Below are positions 24,083-33,325 of a DNA stretch of 64,000 nucleotides, one piece after another; positions within the stretch are counted from its first letter, which is position 1; the number at the start of each line of letters is the position of its first letter. The DNA comes from Ignavibacteriota bacterium (GTDB lineage Bacteria; Bacteroidota; Ignavibacteria; UBA10030; UBA6906). The notes below the pieces were generated by a model. The model saw nothing but the letters and a program-made list of their open reading frames with translations. It ran no database searches and had not been told where the DNA came from. The stretch is from assembly GCA_016707525.1 (NCBI GenBank), contig JADJHP010000007.1, positions 62,001 to 126,000 of the forward strand, in the 5' to 3' direction. The translations under genes were made by a program, and so were the position numbers.

Positions 24083-25183
24083 TTACCTCGGGACGTCCGT
24101 GCTCAACCGGTACCGGAGGATGATCCCCTGTTCCTGGTCGAGCACATACAGGATCTTCTCGAAGAAGGCGAGCGCTGAAGGCCGGCGCATCAGGCCTTCC
24201 GACCGCACGCGCCCGAACGACTCCCCGCGAAGGACCCCGCGGCTGTTGAACTTGAAAATGCTGTCGGCGCCGATATCCGCAATGAACACGTCACGCCGCG
24301 ACGGATCGATCGCTACCGCCCTTGCCCGCGCGAACCGGGCCGGTTTGATGAAATCCACCGACCGGTCCTCGGCGCGCGCCGGATCGAACCGGGGCAGCCA
24401 CCCCTGGAAGTCGCTCGTGCTGGAATACGTCATCCAGAGCGAGCCATACGCAACGCCGTCCGACGATTGAACCAGCACGAAGTCCATGCTGTTCGGGAAC
24501 GCCGTGATCGATGTCGGATGATTGATGTTCGCAATGCCCGTCCCGGACCCTGTCACGAACGCCGGGAGCGGTGTGACGAACACATCGTTCTTGTCGAACA
24601 GCAGCACCCTGCCATCGGGATCGATGAGGCTGGAATTGTCCGATCCGTCGCGTGCCGCGAGATACGAGTTGTCGGCGAGCACGGTGATGCCGGAGAAACG
24701 CCGCCGCGGATGGGCGAGTTCACGCCAGACGGTATCGACCCGTGACCGGTCCAGCCGGTGCGCGGAATCCGCCGAGGCGGAGACAAGATGGATACGGAAG
24801 ATGGCGCCGACGGTATCGCCGTTGGCGGCGACCATCTCGCCACAGACCAGAAGGTCCAGACGGCTGTCCTGCGACACCGCCACCGGATGCACCATGGTGC
24901 GTTCACTCAGCATGCCGCCGGCCCGATTGAGCATGACGAGGCGGTTCGCGCGGGTGTCGGCCACATACAGCAACTGGTCCTTGCCGATCACCATGCCCTC
25001 GGGACCGGTGAAACCTCCGAACGGAGGCATGATCGCGACATAGGCCGTGTCCAGCAACGATGCTGGCTGTTGCGGCAGCGTCGCAAGGTCCATCGGCTTG
25101 TCACACCCGATGAATGCCAGAGCCACCCCGGCGAGGGCGACGCACGCAACACGCGATATGGAAGCAATGGTCAGGCGCATCAC
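24083..25183 (-). CDS. NHL/beta-propeller-like lipoprotein
   Basis: A 366-aa exported protein with a lipobox (ALAFIGC, Cys27). The mature part contains NHL-type blades, such as GPEGMVIGKDQLLYVADTRANRLVMLN (about 60-86), then RARAVAIDPSRRDVFIADIGADSIFKFNSRG and a final RPSALAFFEKILYVLDQEQGIILRYRL. This implies a beta-propeller anchored in a membrane and facing the periplasm or surface. No catalytic residues are apparent, and a scaffold or ligand-binding role is inferred. It overlaps the upstream PorV/PorQ gene by four bases and precedes the patatin gene. Confidence 0.75.
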   Translation of the reverse strand: MMRLTIASISRVACVALAGVALAFIGCDKPMDLATLPQQPASLLDTAYVAIMPPFGGFTGPEGMVIGKDQLLYVADTRANRLVMLNRAGGMLSERTMVHPVAVSQDSRLDLLVCGEMVAANGDTVGAIFRIHLVSASADSAHRLDRSRVDTVWRELAHPRRRFSGITVLADNSYLAARDGSDNSSLIDPDGRVLLFDKNDVFVTPLPAFVTGSGTGIANINHPTSITAFPNSMDFVLVQSSDGVAYGSLWMTYSSTSDFQGWLPRFDPARAEDRSVDFIKPARFARARAVAIDPSRRDVFIADIGADSIFKFNSRGVLRGESFGRVRSEGLMRRPSALAFFEKILYVLDQEQGIILRYRLSTDVPR

Positions 25184-26235
25184 AGGCTGAATGTCACAGA
25201 GAATCGGTGCACGGCACCCAGAAGATTGAAATGGGCATACGCATAGTCCGCGGAGATCGTACTCACGTCGGTTGCAACCCTGAAACCGGCACCAAGCATG
25301 AAGCTTTCTTCGGAGGTTTCATCCGCGGCAAGAAGCTTCTGGCCGATCGTCCGCTTCAACCCGCCACGCAGGAAGAACGTATTCTGCCAGGCGTACTCCA
25401 CGCCGACCCGGACGTTCTCGGCGTTGTCGTTCGGATGATTGAGCTGCACGGACGTCGTGACGCGGTGTTCGTCCGTCATCACCGGTTCGAACGCAAAGCC
25501 AAGCTTGAACACCGTGGGCAGAGAGAACGACTGGAAGTCCGTCACGGTCCCGCCGTCCGTCTGCGTCGCCGTCCCATCCGGCTTCACGTCGGCGCCGAAG
25601 TTCGTGATCACGACCGCGAACCGCGCGGTCCCGAGGCCGGTCCAGTAGTACGTGCCCAGGTCCACCATGAATGACCGCATCTTCAGCATATCCAGGGTCT
25701 CTTCCGCATACCGGACCGTTGCGCCGAAGCTGAACTGTTCAGTCATCTTGCGTGCGTACGAAAGCCCGATGCCTACATCGCCAAAGGAGAAGTACCGTCC
25801 CGTCCCCAATGGGCGGGTCTCGGTGGTGATCTCCATATCCTGCATGTGCAGCGAGGTCATCGACAGACCAACAGCATCCACCGCGGTGAGATGGTACACA
25901 GCACCGAGATACTCGTGACGGATATCGGCCACATACTCGGTGTGTGCCACGAAGACCTCGTTCTCCGTCATCTGTGCCATGCCTGCCGGGTTCCAGTACA
26001 GGCTGGAAGCGTCGTTGGCAACGGCAACGTACGATTCGCCCATCGCAACACCCCGCGCACCCACCCCGATCTTCAGGAACTGGAATGCCGAGATGCCAGC
26101 GCGCTGGCCGCCGAGGTTCGGCACAAGTTGCCCGGACACCGGCGCAGCACCCAGCAGCACGGCCAGGGCAAGCACCGTCAGGCATCCGGCAGATGCCGGG
26201 CAACGGGGGCGGTATGTGCGTGTGGTGCGCTTCAT
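25180..26235 (-). CDS. PorV/PorQ-family outer-membrane barrel protein
   Basis: I choose ATG 26235 (351 aa), which opens a signal peptide (MKRTTRTYRP to AAPVSGQ) and lies four bases after the TonB-receptor stop. The N-terminal segment AGISAFQFLKIGVGARGVAMGESYVAVANDASSLYWNPAGMA is the signature of the PorV/PorQ (UPF0164-like) FadL-type barrel family. PorV shuttles T9SS cargo from the translocon to the attachment complex; PorQ is a second T9SS component. The many T9SS cargo genes nearby make such a role plausible, but FCB genomes carry several paralogues and this one may be specific to its TonB-receptor partner. The C-terminus ends in HRFSVTFSL, typical of barrels. Confidence 0.8.
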   Translation of the reverse strand: MKRTTRTYRPRCPASAGCLTVLALAVLLGAAPVSGQLVPNLGGQRAGISAFQFLKIGVGARGVAMGESYVAVANDASSLYWNPAGMAQMTENEVFVAHTEYVADIRHEYLGAVYHLTAVDAVGLSMTSLHMQDMEITTETRPLGTGRYFSFGDVGIGLSYARKMTEQFSFGATVRYAEETLDMLKMRSFMVDLGTYYWTGLGTARFAVVITNFGADVKPDGTATQTDGGTVTDFQSFSLPTVFKLGFAFEPVMTDEHRVTTSVQLNHPNDNAENVRVGVEYAWQNTFFLRGGLKRTIGQKLLAADETSEESFMLGAGFRVATDVSTISADYAYAHFNLLGAVHRFSVTFSL

Positions 26236-26239
26236 GGGA

Positions 26240-29107
26240 TCAGAACCTGAACGACAGACTGCCGCGGATCGTGCGCGGATTGAGATACCGGGCCGGGTTA
26301 TAGGGGAACGGCGACACGTTCCCGACCAGCGTCGGATACAACGGATCATTGTAGCCTGTCGGCGTCCGGTCACCGTATTCGTACGCCTTGCCGGTCACCG
26401 GGTTCACGATCTGCGAGTTCCTCGCATCAAAGAGATTCTGGACCTCGATGCTGGCGACGAGTTTTCCCACACCGAGATCGATCGCTTTCTCGATGTTCAC
26501 ATCGATGTAGAACCAGTTCTCACCCACGGCGCCGTTCACGTTGTCGTAGTCGGCGATGTACTGCGGCCGGCCGGTGGCGGCTTCCACACCCGTGTAGATC
26601 TGCGACGTGTAGCGCTTGCCGGACTGGAAGAAGACGCGGACGAACGCATTCCACTCGTCCAGGATGCCCGGTGCAACGCCGAAGACCGGCTGGCCCTTCG
26701 GAGCCGTGAAATTCAGTGTCGCGGAGATCTGCAACGGCCGGTCCCAGATCAGATAGATCTCCCGGATGTTCTCCGGCTCGCCCTGCGACAGTCGCACAAG
26801 GTTCTCATTCGGCGTCGAGCTCTTGCCGGTCGCGATCGAATACGACCCCGAGACCCCGCCGCGGAACCAGTTCCCGAAGCGGGTCTTGTACTCGACCTCG
26901 ATGCCGCGGACGCGTCCGTAGTCGGAATTGAGATACGTCGAATAATACTGCGCACCGCCGACCGTGTTCACCCGCAACACGCTCTTCTCGGTGATGTAAT
27001 CGAAGATGTCCTTGTAGAACGCCGTGATCGTCAGGACATCGCTGCCCGAGAGCTGGTTGCGCAGGCCGAGCTCATAGGCGACGGTCGTCTCCGGATTCAG
27101 ATTCGGGTTGCCGACCGGGAGCGACGAGCGTACCGACGATTGATTGAGCTTCGCGTACACGAACTGCGGACGCGGCAGCTTCGAGAAATGGCCGTACGAG
27201 AAGAACAACGTCTGATTGTCGGAGACCGGGTGCGAGATGCCGAGGCGCGGGCTCAAACGCGCCTTGAACCTGCGTCCGAACAACGAGATCGTATTGTCGA
27301 GATACGCCTGCCGCAATGCCGGAGAAATGATCAGGGAGGTCGACGTATCCGAGGCGACATCATCCACGAACTTCCCCGGCGCCCAGTAGTCCAGGCGCAG
27401 GCCGAAGTTCAACAACATGCCGCTCAGCGCCAGGTTGTCCTGCGCATAGAAGGCCCCCTGCATCGCCTGAACACTGTAGATGTCGTGGTCGAATCCGAGC
27501 GGCTTGACCCACGGACGGTAGATGTCGACCATCTGCATATCCTGGAACCGCATCTCAAAACCGGTCTTGAACTTGTTCTTCTCCGTGAAGAAGTTGGTCA
27601 GGTCGCCCTTGAAGGTATACTCGGTCAGGAAATGGTCGCGCCATGAAGTGGGTGAACCCAGATCATAGAATCCGTCGCCGGGCACCACACCGGTGGTGTC
27701 CTTGCCCGGCCGGTAATACGTGATCGGCAGCGTGACGATGTCCTGCGGTTCAAGGTAGTCGCTGAACGCCTTGCCGTTCGCATCGCCACGGATATGCGCG
27801 GTGTACCGGCTCAGCTTCAGTTCATAGAACATCTGCTTGTTGAGGGTGTGCGTCCACGACAACGAATGCTGGACGTTGACCTGTGTGAATGTCTGCGCGC
27901 TGTCCGGGATATTCTGAAAGAGGTACTGATAACCCGGGTTCGGTTCCACGTATTCGAGCGTTGCCTGGATCGCCTGCGAGTTCTGGTCGATCACCACGGA
28001 CTGGTTATAGGCGTACGACAGTTTCACGGTGCTGCTCGGTTTCCACGTCAGCTTGCTGAGCCAGGAATAGTTGTTCGAGCGCCGCGGTGCCCATGACGAG
28101 CCCTTCCAGATCGAAGAGTACAGGCCATGCGGTGCACGGACCATCCAACCATTGGGGCGGTAGTCCGGCCCGATCGTCTCCACCCAGCGCGTGAAGCCGT
28201 CGGTCAGGTTGACGTATGCCGAGCCAAAGAAGCTCAGGGTACCGGGGATCTGCAGGCCCAGCGCAGGAAGGACGTAGGTCGTCAACGGCTCCGGGCCGCT
28301 CAGCGTTGCATCAAAGATATCGGTGTTCCAATTCGACCGGCTGTCGTTGTTGAAGCCGAAGTGATCCGTCTTGTAGCCGAGTGCGCCGTTGTACTTGTCG
28401 GACCCTTCTCGCGTGGTGATGTTCACGATGCCGGAGGTTGCCTGTCCGTACTCGGCATTGTACCCGCCCGTGATGACCTCGACCTCCTGGATCGATGCCG
28501 GGCTGAGCTGCAGGCCGAAGCCGGATCCGGCCATCGGGTCCTGCACCGAGATGCCATCCAGCAGATACGCATTCTCGTGCGTGCGGCCACCGCGGATATG
28601 GATCTCGTTGTCGGCCATGACGACGCCGGGCTGCATCGCCACCACCGCCTGCACATTCTGCACGGCCGCGGCCTGGATGTCCGCCTGCTGCACATTCCTG
28701 CGGCTCGAGGTCTCTTCGATATCGAACAACGGTTTCTCACCGATGATCACCACATCCTGATCCAGCGTGAGGACGGTCTCTTCCATCTTCGCGGACACGG
28801 TCGCGGTGGCCCCGGCCTCGACCTTCACATTCGTGAAGCGTAACACCTTGTAGCCAAGCAACGACACCTCAATGGTATAGGTGCCGGGGTTCACGCGCTC
28901 GATGCGGACGTTCCCATCGATGTCGGTCGTCCCGCCGTAGTACGTCCCCTTCACCGTCACGTTCGCACCGGGCAGTCCTTCCCCGGTCTTCGCCTCCACG
29001 ACCTTGCCGAGGATGCGGCCAGTCGTGGGCGTCTGGGCATACGCCTGCGATGCCGCCAGGAAGGCAGCAAGCAGGAGGATCCCGATATGTCGTGTGGTGT
29101 GGATCAT
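26240..29107 (-). CDS. TonB-dependent receptor with carboxypeptidase-like regulatory domain
   Basis: ATG 29107 opens the signal peptide (MIHTTRHIGILLLAAFLAASQAYAQ). Next come a CarboxypepD_reg-like domain (GRILGKVVEAKTGEGLPGANVTVKG and DIDGNVRIERVNPGTYTIEVSLLGYK), a plug (NEIHIRGGRTHENAYLLDGISVQDP, VEVITGGYNAEYGQATSGIVNITTREG) and a large barrel ending RTIRGSLSFRF. It is about 955 aa. The family imports ligands through TonB energy; the ligand is unknown and no SusD partner is present. The gene is embedded between a lipoprotein gene and the PorV/PorQ gene, an arrangement that recurs in Ignavibacteria-like genomes (from memory). Confidence 0.87.
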   Translation of the reverse strand: MIHTTRHIGILLLAAFLAASQAYAQTPTTGRILGKVVEAKTGEGLPGANVTVKGTYYGGTTDIDGNVRIERVNPGTYTIEVSLLGYKVLRFTNVKVEAGATATVSAKMEETVLTLDQDVVIIGEKPLFDIEETSSRRNVQQADIQAAAVQNVQAVVAMQPGVVMADNEIHIRGGRTHENAYLLDGISVQDPMAGSGFGLQLSPASIQEVEVITGGYNAEYGQATSGIVNITTREGSDKYNGALGYKTDHFGFNNDSRSNWNTDIFDATLSGPEPLTTYVLPALGLQIPGTLSFFGSAYVNLTDGFTRWVETIGPDYRPNGWMVRAPHGLYSSIWKGSSWAPRRSNNYSWLSKLTWKPSSTVKLSYAYNQSVVIDQNSQAIQATLEYVEPNPGYQYLFQNIPDSAQTFTQVNVQHSLSWTHTLNKQMFYELKLSRYTAHIRGDANGKAFSDYLEPQDIVTLPITYYRPGKDTTGVVPGDGFYDLGSPTSWRDHFLTEYTFKGDLTNFFTEKNKFKTGFEMRFQDMQMVDIYRPWVKPLGFDHDIYSVQAMQGAFYAQDNLALSGMLLNFGLRLDYWAPGKFVDDVASDTSTSLIISPALRQAYLDNTISLFGRRFKARLSPRLGISHPVSDNQTLFFSYGHFSKLPRPQFVYAKLNQSSVRSSLPVGNPNLNPETTVAYELGLRNQLSGSDVLTITAFYKDIFDYITEKSVLRVNTVGGAQYYSTYLNSDYGRVRGIEVEYKTRFGNWFRGGVSGSYSIATGKSSTPNENLVRLSQGEPENIREIYLIWDRPLQISATLNFTAPKGQPVFGVAPGILDEWNAFVRVFFQSGKRYTSQIYTGVEAATGRPQYIADYDNVNGAVGENWFYIDVNIEKAIDLGVGKLVASIEVQNLFDARNSQIVNPVTGKAYEYGDRTPTGYNDPLYPTLVGNVSPFPYNPARYLNPRTIRGSLSFRF

Positions 29108-29200
29108 GATGTGAAACGCCGGGGTTGTAGGCGCAGCTTCCTTCGCCCGCACCGTGTATCGGCGGACGCAACGTCCACCCGGTCATTCGCGATACTGATT

Positions 29201-29224
29201 GTAGGGGCGCAGCATGCTGCGCCC
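29201..29224 (+). repeat. REP-like palindrome with 5' GTAG
   Basis: GTAG followed directly by a 20-bp perfect palindrome (GGGCGCAGCATGCTGCGCCC, 29205-29224) lies three bases after the stop of the upstream lipoprotein gene. The GTAG-plus-palindrome design is that of REP sequences recognised by RAYT transposases. In this place it could also act as a terminator or mRNA stabiliser between two genes of the cluster. Confidence 0.65.
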
Positions 29225-29227
29225 TTC

Positions 29228-30997
29228 CTAGAATATGAAACGATTCACCCTCTGACCCGGACTGAACTGCGTCAGCGCCTTCGCCAGGAATGCACTGAGG
29301 CCCAGAGGATTCCCGAGCGATGTATTATTGAGCACGTGCAACGGCACGCCCACAAAAATGATCGTGTTCTGTCCGTCGATGACCGCGATATTGGGTGCAC
29401 CGAGATAGCGCTGCGGCGACCGCGTATCCGCCTGCAGCCGGTAGAGATACCGTGCATCCGAACGCCGGTAGATGGGCCGCATGAACACCGAATGGATCGA
29501 CGGCGACGCATTGAACGCAAGCCGCGGGAAGATCAATGACGGATCCGAGCTGTCGGCATGCATCACATAGTTGGCCGGGATGCGCGAATCACCCGCCACC
29601 GCCGGCGGCGGTGCCGGACGCGTCGGCGAGAGATCGACACTGCTCACGCTGTCGATCGGCGCAAAGTCCTTGAGCGCTCCGCGCGGGTCCGTGGTGTTCA
29701 GGAACATCGTCGAGAAGATCACCCGTCCGCCGTTCTGCAGATACGGAAAGACGGACAACTGTGCGACGCCCAGACTCGGCAACTGATCGGTGTACCAGAG
29801 AATGTTGTCGTACAACATGAATGTCTGGATGAGCGCCGGGTCGACGAAGTGCGGCACCAGGCGGCCATACTTCCCCGATTCCTTGTCCGTGGCCGTCAAC
29901 CCGAGGCCGATGTCCAGTATATCCACCTGGGTGAACTGTCCGCCCGGCACAGCGGCAAGCGACGACAGATACGTGGTGCGTGCCGTCGCGGCATCGAAAT
30001 TCGTGTAGTCGTTGACAAGCAAAATCTTCGCGCGGGGCTTCCGCACATACCAGCGGTCGGTCCCTGACGGCATCTTCAGGACGGGGCTGTACTCGCCCGC
30101 CACATCGCGCGCTTCAATGTACATCACGTTCTGATCATCCAACCGGAGATTCGCGAGCTGCCCCACAAGGCGGCGCCCGAGGAAACTCCCGCTGTACACA
30201 TCAGCCGTGACCGTGGACCCCGCAGCATCACTTCTGCTCCGGGGTACCACCAGCGTCAGAATGGTGTCGCGCAGCCCCACCGTCAGCCACTGACCTGTGG
30301 TGGCGCCGGTGTCGTTGAGCGCTATCCGGTAGGACGACAGCGTATTGTCACCATCCGGGTCCGACCCCTTGAACCCGATCGACACTACCGTGAACGTGGT
30401 GTCCGGCAACCGCTGTGCCGTGTTCGGGTCCGCCGGATTCGGTAACAAGCCGATCGATGGAGGCGTGTTCCTGATCGGGAAGGTTTGCACCGCCCCGACA
30501 GGGTCCGTGGCCGCCGACAGCGACGGCAGGGATTCATCCGCGCTGTCGAAGACACCGTTGTCGTTCTTGTCCCAGTACGGTGCCGGATCCATACGGACAA
30601 TGGCATGTTCCGGGAGCCCGCCGAACCCATCATCCACGGCACGCACCACCACCGCAAACCGGCGGAAGAGCGTATCGAGCGGGAACAACAGCGTGGAATC
30701 GTTCTTTGTCACCCACGTATACCGGAGCGTATCGGGCTTCGGCAATGAGGTCACCGATCCCGTCACGACCTTGAACGAGAACAGATACCCGCGCACCAAC
30801 CCGTCGGGCGATTCGCCCCACCACCGGAGGTGCGTCCTGCTCACACCCGTACTGACGTCCCCCTCCGGGAACAGCCACATGTACGTCCGCGGCTGTTGCC
30901 CGGGCACCGGATCATCCGCCAGCTGTTCCTTGCACGAAGGCAGGGCCAGCGCAAGGGCCAGGAGGATGACAGATGCTCTATGGAGACGGTGCGTCAC
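29228..30997 (-). CDS. Large hypothetical lipoprotein of the envelope cluster
   Basis: A 589-aa protein with a lipobox (ALALPSC, Cys22). The N-terminal half contains Ig/fibronectin-like beta segments (DTLRYTWVTKNDSTLLFPL, FAVVVRAVDDGFG). DKNDNGVFDSADE resembles a calcium-binding loop. The C-terminal half (AKILLVNDYTNFD through LQNGGRVIFSTMF) has the alternating beta/alpha pattern of a flavodoxin- or GATase-like fold. I recognise no catalytic motif. It lies between the T9SS-type cargo gene and the TonB receptor, suggesting a surface partner of the receptor. This is inference from position. Confidence 0.7.
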   Translation of the reverse strand: MTHRLHRASVILLALALALPSCKEQLADDPVPGQQPRTYMWLFPEGDVSTGVSRTHLRWWGESPDGLVRGYLFSFKVVTGSVTSLPKPDTLRYTWVTKNDSTLLFPLDTLFRRFAVVVRAVDDGFGGLPEHAIVRMDPAPYWDKNDNGVFDSADESLPSLSAATDPVGAVQTFPIRNTPPSIGLLPNPADPNTAQRLPDTTFTVVSIGFKGSDPDGDNTLSSYRIALNDTGATTGQWLTVGLRDTILTLVVPRSRSDAAGSTVTADVYSGSFLGRRLVGQLANLRLDDQNVMYIEARDVAGEYSPVLKMPSGTDRWYVRKPRAKILLVNDYTNFDAATARTTYLSSLAAVPGGQFTQVDILDIGLGLTATDKESGKYGRLVPHFVDPALIQTFMLYDNILWYTDQLPSLGVAQLSVFPYLQNGGRVIFSTMFLNTTDPRGALKDFAPIDSVSSVDLSPTRPAPPPAVAGDSRIPANYVMHADSSDPSLIFPRLAFNASPSIHSVFMRPIYRRSDARYLYRLQADTRSPQRYLGAPNIAVIDGQNTIIFVGVPLHVLNNTSLGNPLGLSAFLAKALTQFSPGQRVNRFIF

Positions 30998-33253
30998 TTA
31001 CTTCACCAACATCATCTTTTTCACCGCACGGAACGAACCGCTCTCGATGCGGAAGAAGTACACACCGCTCGACAGCGAGGAGGCATTGAAGTTCGCCGTA
31101 TGCACGCCTGCCGGCAGCACGCCGTTCACCAGCGTCGCCATGTCCTGGCCGAGCAGGTTGTACACCTTCAGGGTGGTCTGGCCGGCGTTCGGGAGTGCGA
31201 ACCGGATCGTCGTGGACGGGTTGAACGGATTCGGATAGTTCTGATCCAGAACGTACGTTGCGGGGATCTGCGTTTCCACCTGCCCGTCCACGCCCGTCAG
31301 CGTCACGCCCACGAAGTCCGCGTCCGTGCGCGGCACGAACTTATACTGGTTGAAGCTGTAATAGACGATGCCGGTCAGCGAACCGATCTTGTTCCCGACC
31401 TTGAGGACGATCTTCCCGAGCGCACTGTCGGCGGGGACGTTCGAGTACGAGTACTTGCCGCTCCGCTGCACGACCACCGCGCCCGAGCCGTCGTTCACGG
31501 TGTACTCGGTCGGATCGGAGAATGTCGGGTTGACGTCGGTGACGGTGACATTGTTGAACTTCACCAGCATGCCTTCATACTGCTCGGCAGAGGGGGTGCC
31601 GTTGCCGACGCTGAACGTGCCGGTGGTCTTCACGACCGCGGCCGGCTCCGGATTGCTGCCCGTTGCCTTCACGACACTGGTGATGTTTCCCAGACGGGTC
31701 ACATCGAACTGTTCCTGCACGGTGCCGGTGACCGTCACGCTGTCGCCATTGCGCAGCGCAGCCATTGCCTTCTGTGCGGTGGTGTCGGACGTGGTCAGCC
31801 AGATGCCGCTCCACGGAGCATTCGTGCTTTGCATGTACCAGGCGTTGGTGCTGCCATTGGTGTACGGCGACAGGCCGATCTTCGTCGTATCGCCGGTGAT
31901 GATACCGGAAAGGGAGAGGACGGCGCCGAGGTACGGCGTACGGCCATTCACGTACGGCGTATACTGCACATCCTGGATCGCCAGCGCGCGGACAAGCGAC
32001 GTATAGAAGAAGAAGCCCTTCGACGTATCCGAGGCGATACCGCCGGATGCCGAGGAGTTCGCGAGACGAACTGTCTGGCCGAACGAATCAGCCACGGCAA
32101 CGAAATACCGCACCACCGTGTTGGTGGTCTGCTGCGGGATCGACGCGACGTAGGTGGTATCGGACGCCTGATAGTTCATCGTCAACGCGGTGAACGCCCC
32201 GTAGTTGGTGCTGTAGTAGAGCTGCACCGTCTTCGGGACCGATCCGTTGGTCTGCTGGCTCACGCGCACACTGATCCTTGCGCTGGAATCCGGCGTGACG
32301 ACCACCGGGTTCCGCCGGTGCGAGGAGACAAGCGGAGGCGTCGGTGCTTGTGCGAACACGATATCACCCGGATACATCGGGCAGATGCGATACCCGCGCG
32401 GGCCTTCACTGCCCGACGCGGTGGTGATGTAGCCACGGATGGTGTCGATCCGCGTACCGTTGCCCATCGCCGCATAGATGCGTGCCCACGCCGTATCGGC
32501 GGGATACAGGGGCAGCGAACTGCTGCCATGGCCGAGGGTGAAATAGTGCGACCAGTCATAATCCGACATTTCATTGCCGGAGCCGTCGACGAAACTGAAC
32601 GTACCGCGGCTCGTGCTCACCTTGTTGTTGACGGTCACGTTGTGGAACTCCACGTACATGCCTTCATACGGTTCGCCGGTGGCGAACTTCACCGTACCGG
32701 TGGAGAACAATCCCGTATAGAAGTCGCCGATGTTCTTCACGAGCGGCTTCGGCAGCGGCTTCGCATCGAGGATCGTGATCGCGTTCCCGGCGAGGGGCGC
32801 GATCTGCGTCGCGCTGGTCCCGCGCGAGGTCGGGAACTCGCTGACGATGCCGACGAAATTGATGATGTCTCCGGCTTCCACGTTGAGGAAACCATCGCTC
32901 TTCAACTGGCTGGTATCCGCCAGATTGGCACGAAGCAGCATGCCGCCCCACTGACCGACGTTCGTTGCGGTATCATACAGCACCATCGTCCAGATGCCGG
33001 CCGTATAGGTGACTATGCCGGGAGGAACAACGACCTGCGCGGTCACCCGCACCGTGTCACCCAGATACGGAGAGGTCTGCAGTGTCCACCGTGTTTGTGT
33101 GGAGTTCGCGGAAAAGCCAGCGATGCCGTCCGCGACGGCCAGAGATTCGGCAGGCACCTGCTGAAGCTCATGGATCGAAACTTCCGGCATCTGTGCCAGC
33201 GCGGCCGAAGCCGCAGCGGCGACGACGAACGCAACGAGGAGAATACGCTTCAT
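30998..33253 (-). CDS. Secreted OB-fold/DUF5689-like protein with T9SS sorting domain
   Basis: ATG 33253 is preceded by GAGAGG and opens a signal peptide (MKRILLVAFVVAAAASAALAQ). The mature 730 residues hold repeated OB-fold-like modules seen in secreted nuclease-associated proteins (YLGAVLSLSGIITGD, ALRNGDSVTVTGTVQEQFD, EYTVNDGSGAVVVQRSG). There are also a lamin-tail-like N-terminal region and an Ig-like segment around YYSTNYGAFTALTMNY. The last about 90 residues (LDQNYPNPFNPSTTIRFALP to AVKKMMLVK) are a textbook T9SS type-A sorting domain. No catalytic motif is visible. It sits between two other exported-protein genes with zero-base junctions (stop at 30998, next start at 30997). Confidence 0.8.
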   Translation of the reverse strand: MKRILLVAFVVAAAASAALAQMPEVSIHELQQVPAESLAVADGIAGFSANSTQTRWTLQTSPYLGDTVRVTAQVVVPPGIVTYTAGIWTMVLYDTATNVGQWGGMLLRANLADTSQLKSDGFLNVEAGDIINFVGIVSEFPTSRGTSATQIAPLAGNAITILDAKPLPKPLVKNIGDFYTGLFSTGTVKFATGEPYEGMYVEFHNVTVNNKVSTSRGTFSFVDGSGNEMSDYDWSHYFTLGHGSSSLPLYPADTAWARIYAAMGNGTRIDTIRGYITTASGSEGPRGYRICPMYPGDIVFAQAPTPPLVSSHRRNPVVVTPDSSARISVRVSQQTNGSVPKTVQLYYSTNYGAFTALTMNYQASDTTYVASIPQQTTNTVVRYFVAVADSFGQTVRLANSSASGGIASDTSKGFFFYTSLVRALAIQDVQYTPYVNGRTPYLGAVLSLSGIITGDTTKIGLSPYTNGSTNAWYMQSTNAPWSGIWLTTSDTTAQKAMAALRNGDSVTVTGTVQEQFDVTRLGNITSVVKATGSNPEPAAVVKTTGTFSVGNGTPSAEQYEGMLVKFNNVTVTDVNPTFSDPTEYTVNDGSGAVVVQRSGKYSYSNVPADSALGKIVLKVGNKIGSLTGIVYYSFNQYKFVPRTDADFVGVTLTGVDGQVETQIPATYVLDQNYPNPFNPSTTIRFALPNAGQTTLKVYNLLGQDMATLVNGVLPAGVHTANFNASSLSSGVYFFRIESGSFRAVKKMMLVK

Positions 33254-33325
33254 GTCAACCTCTCTTTGAGTGTATTTGATAGAGAACCAGGACAACCTGC
33301 CGTTCCCGCTCCGCGGGACCGGCAC

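Noticed and set aside
25940..27646. 568-codon plus-strand frame opposite the TonB receptor and PorV/PorQ genes
   Set aside because: Antisense shadow; no start signal, no recognisable motif.
26373..29152. Longer N-termini for the PorV/PorQ and TonB-receptor genes
   Set aside because: The internal ATGs at 26235 and 29107 begin proper signal peptides; the extensions do not.
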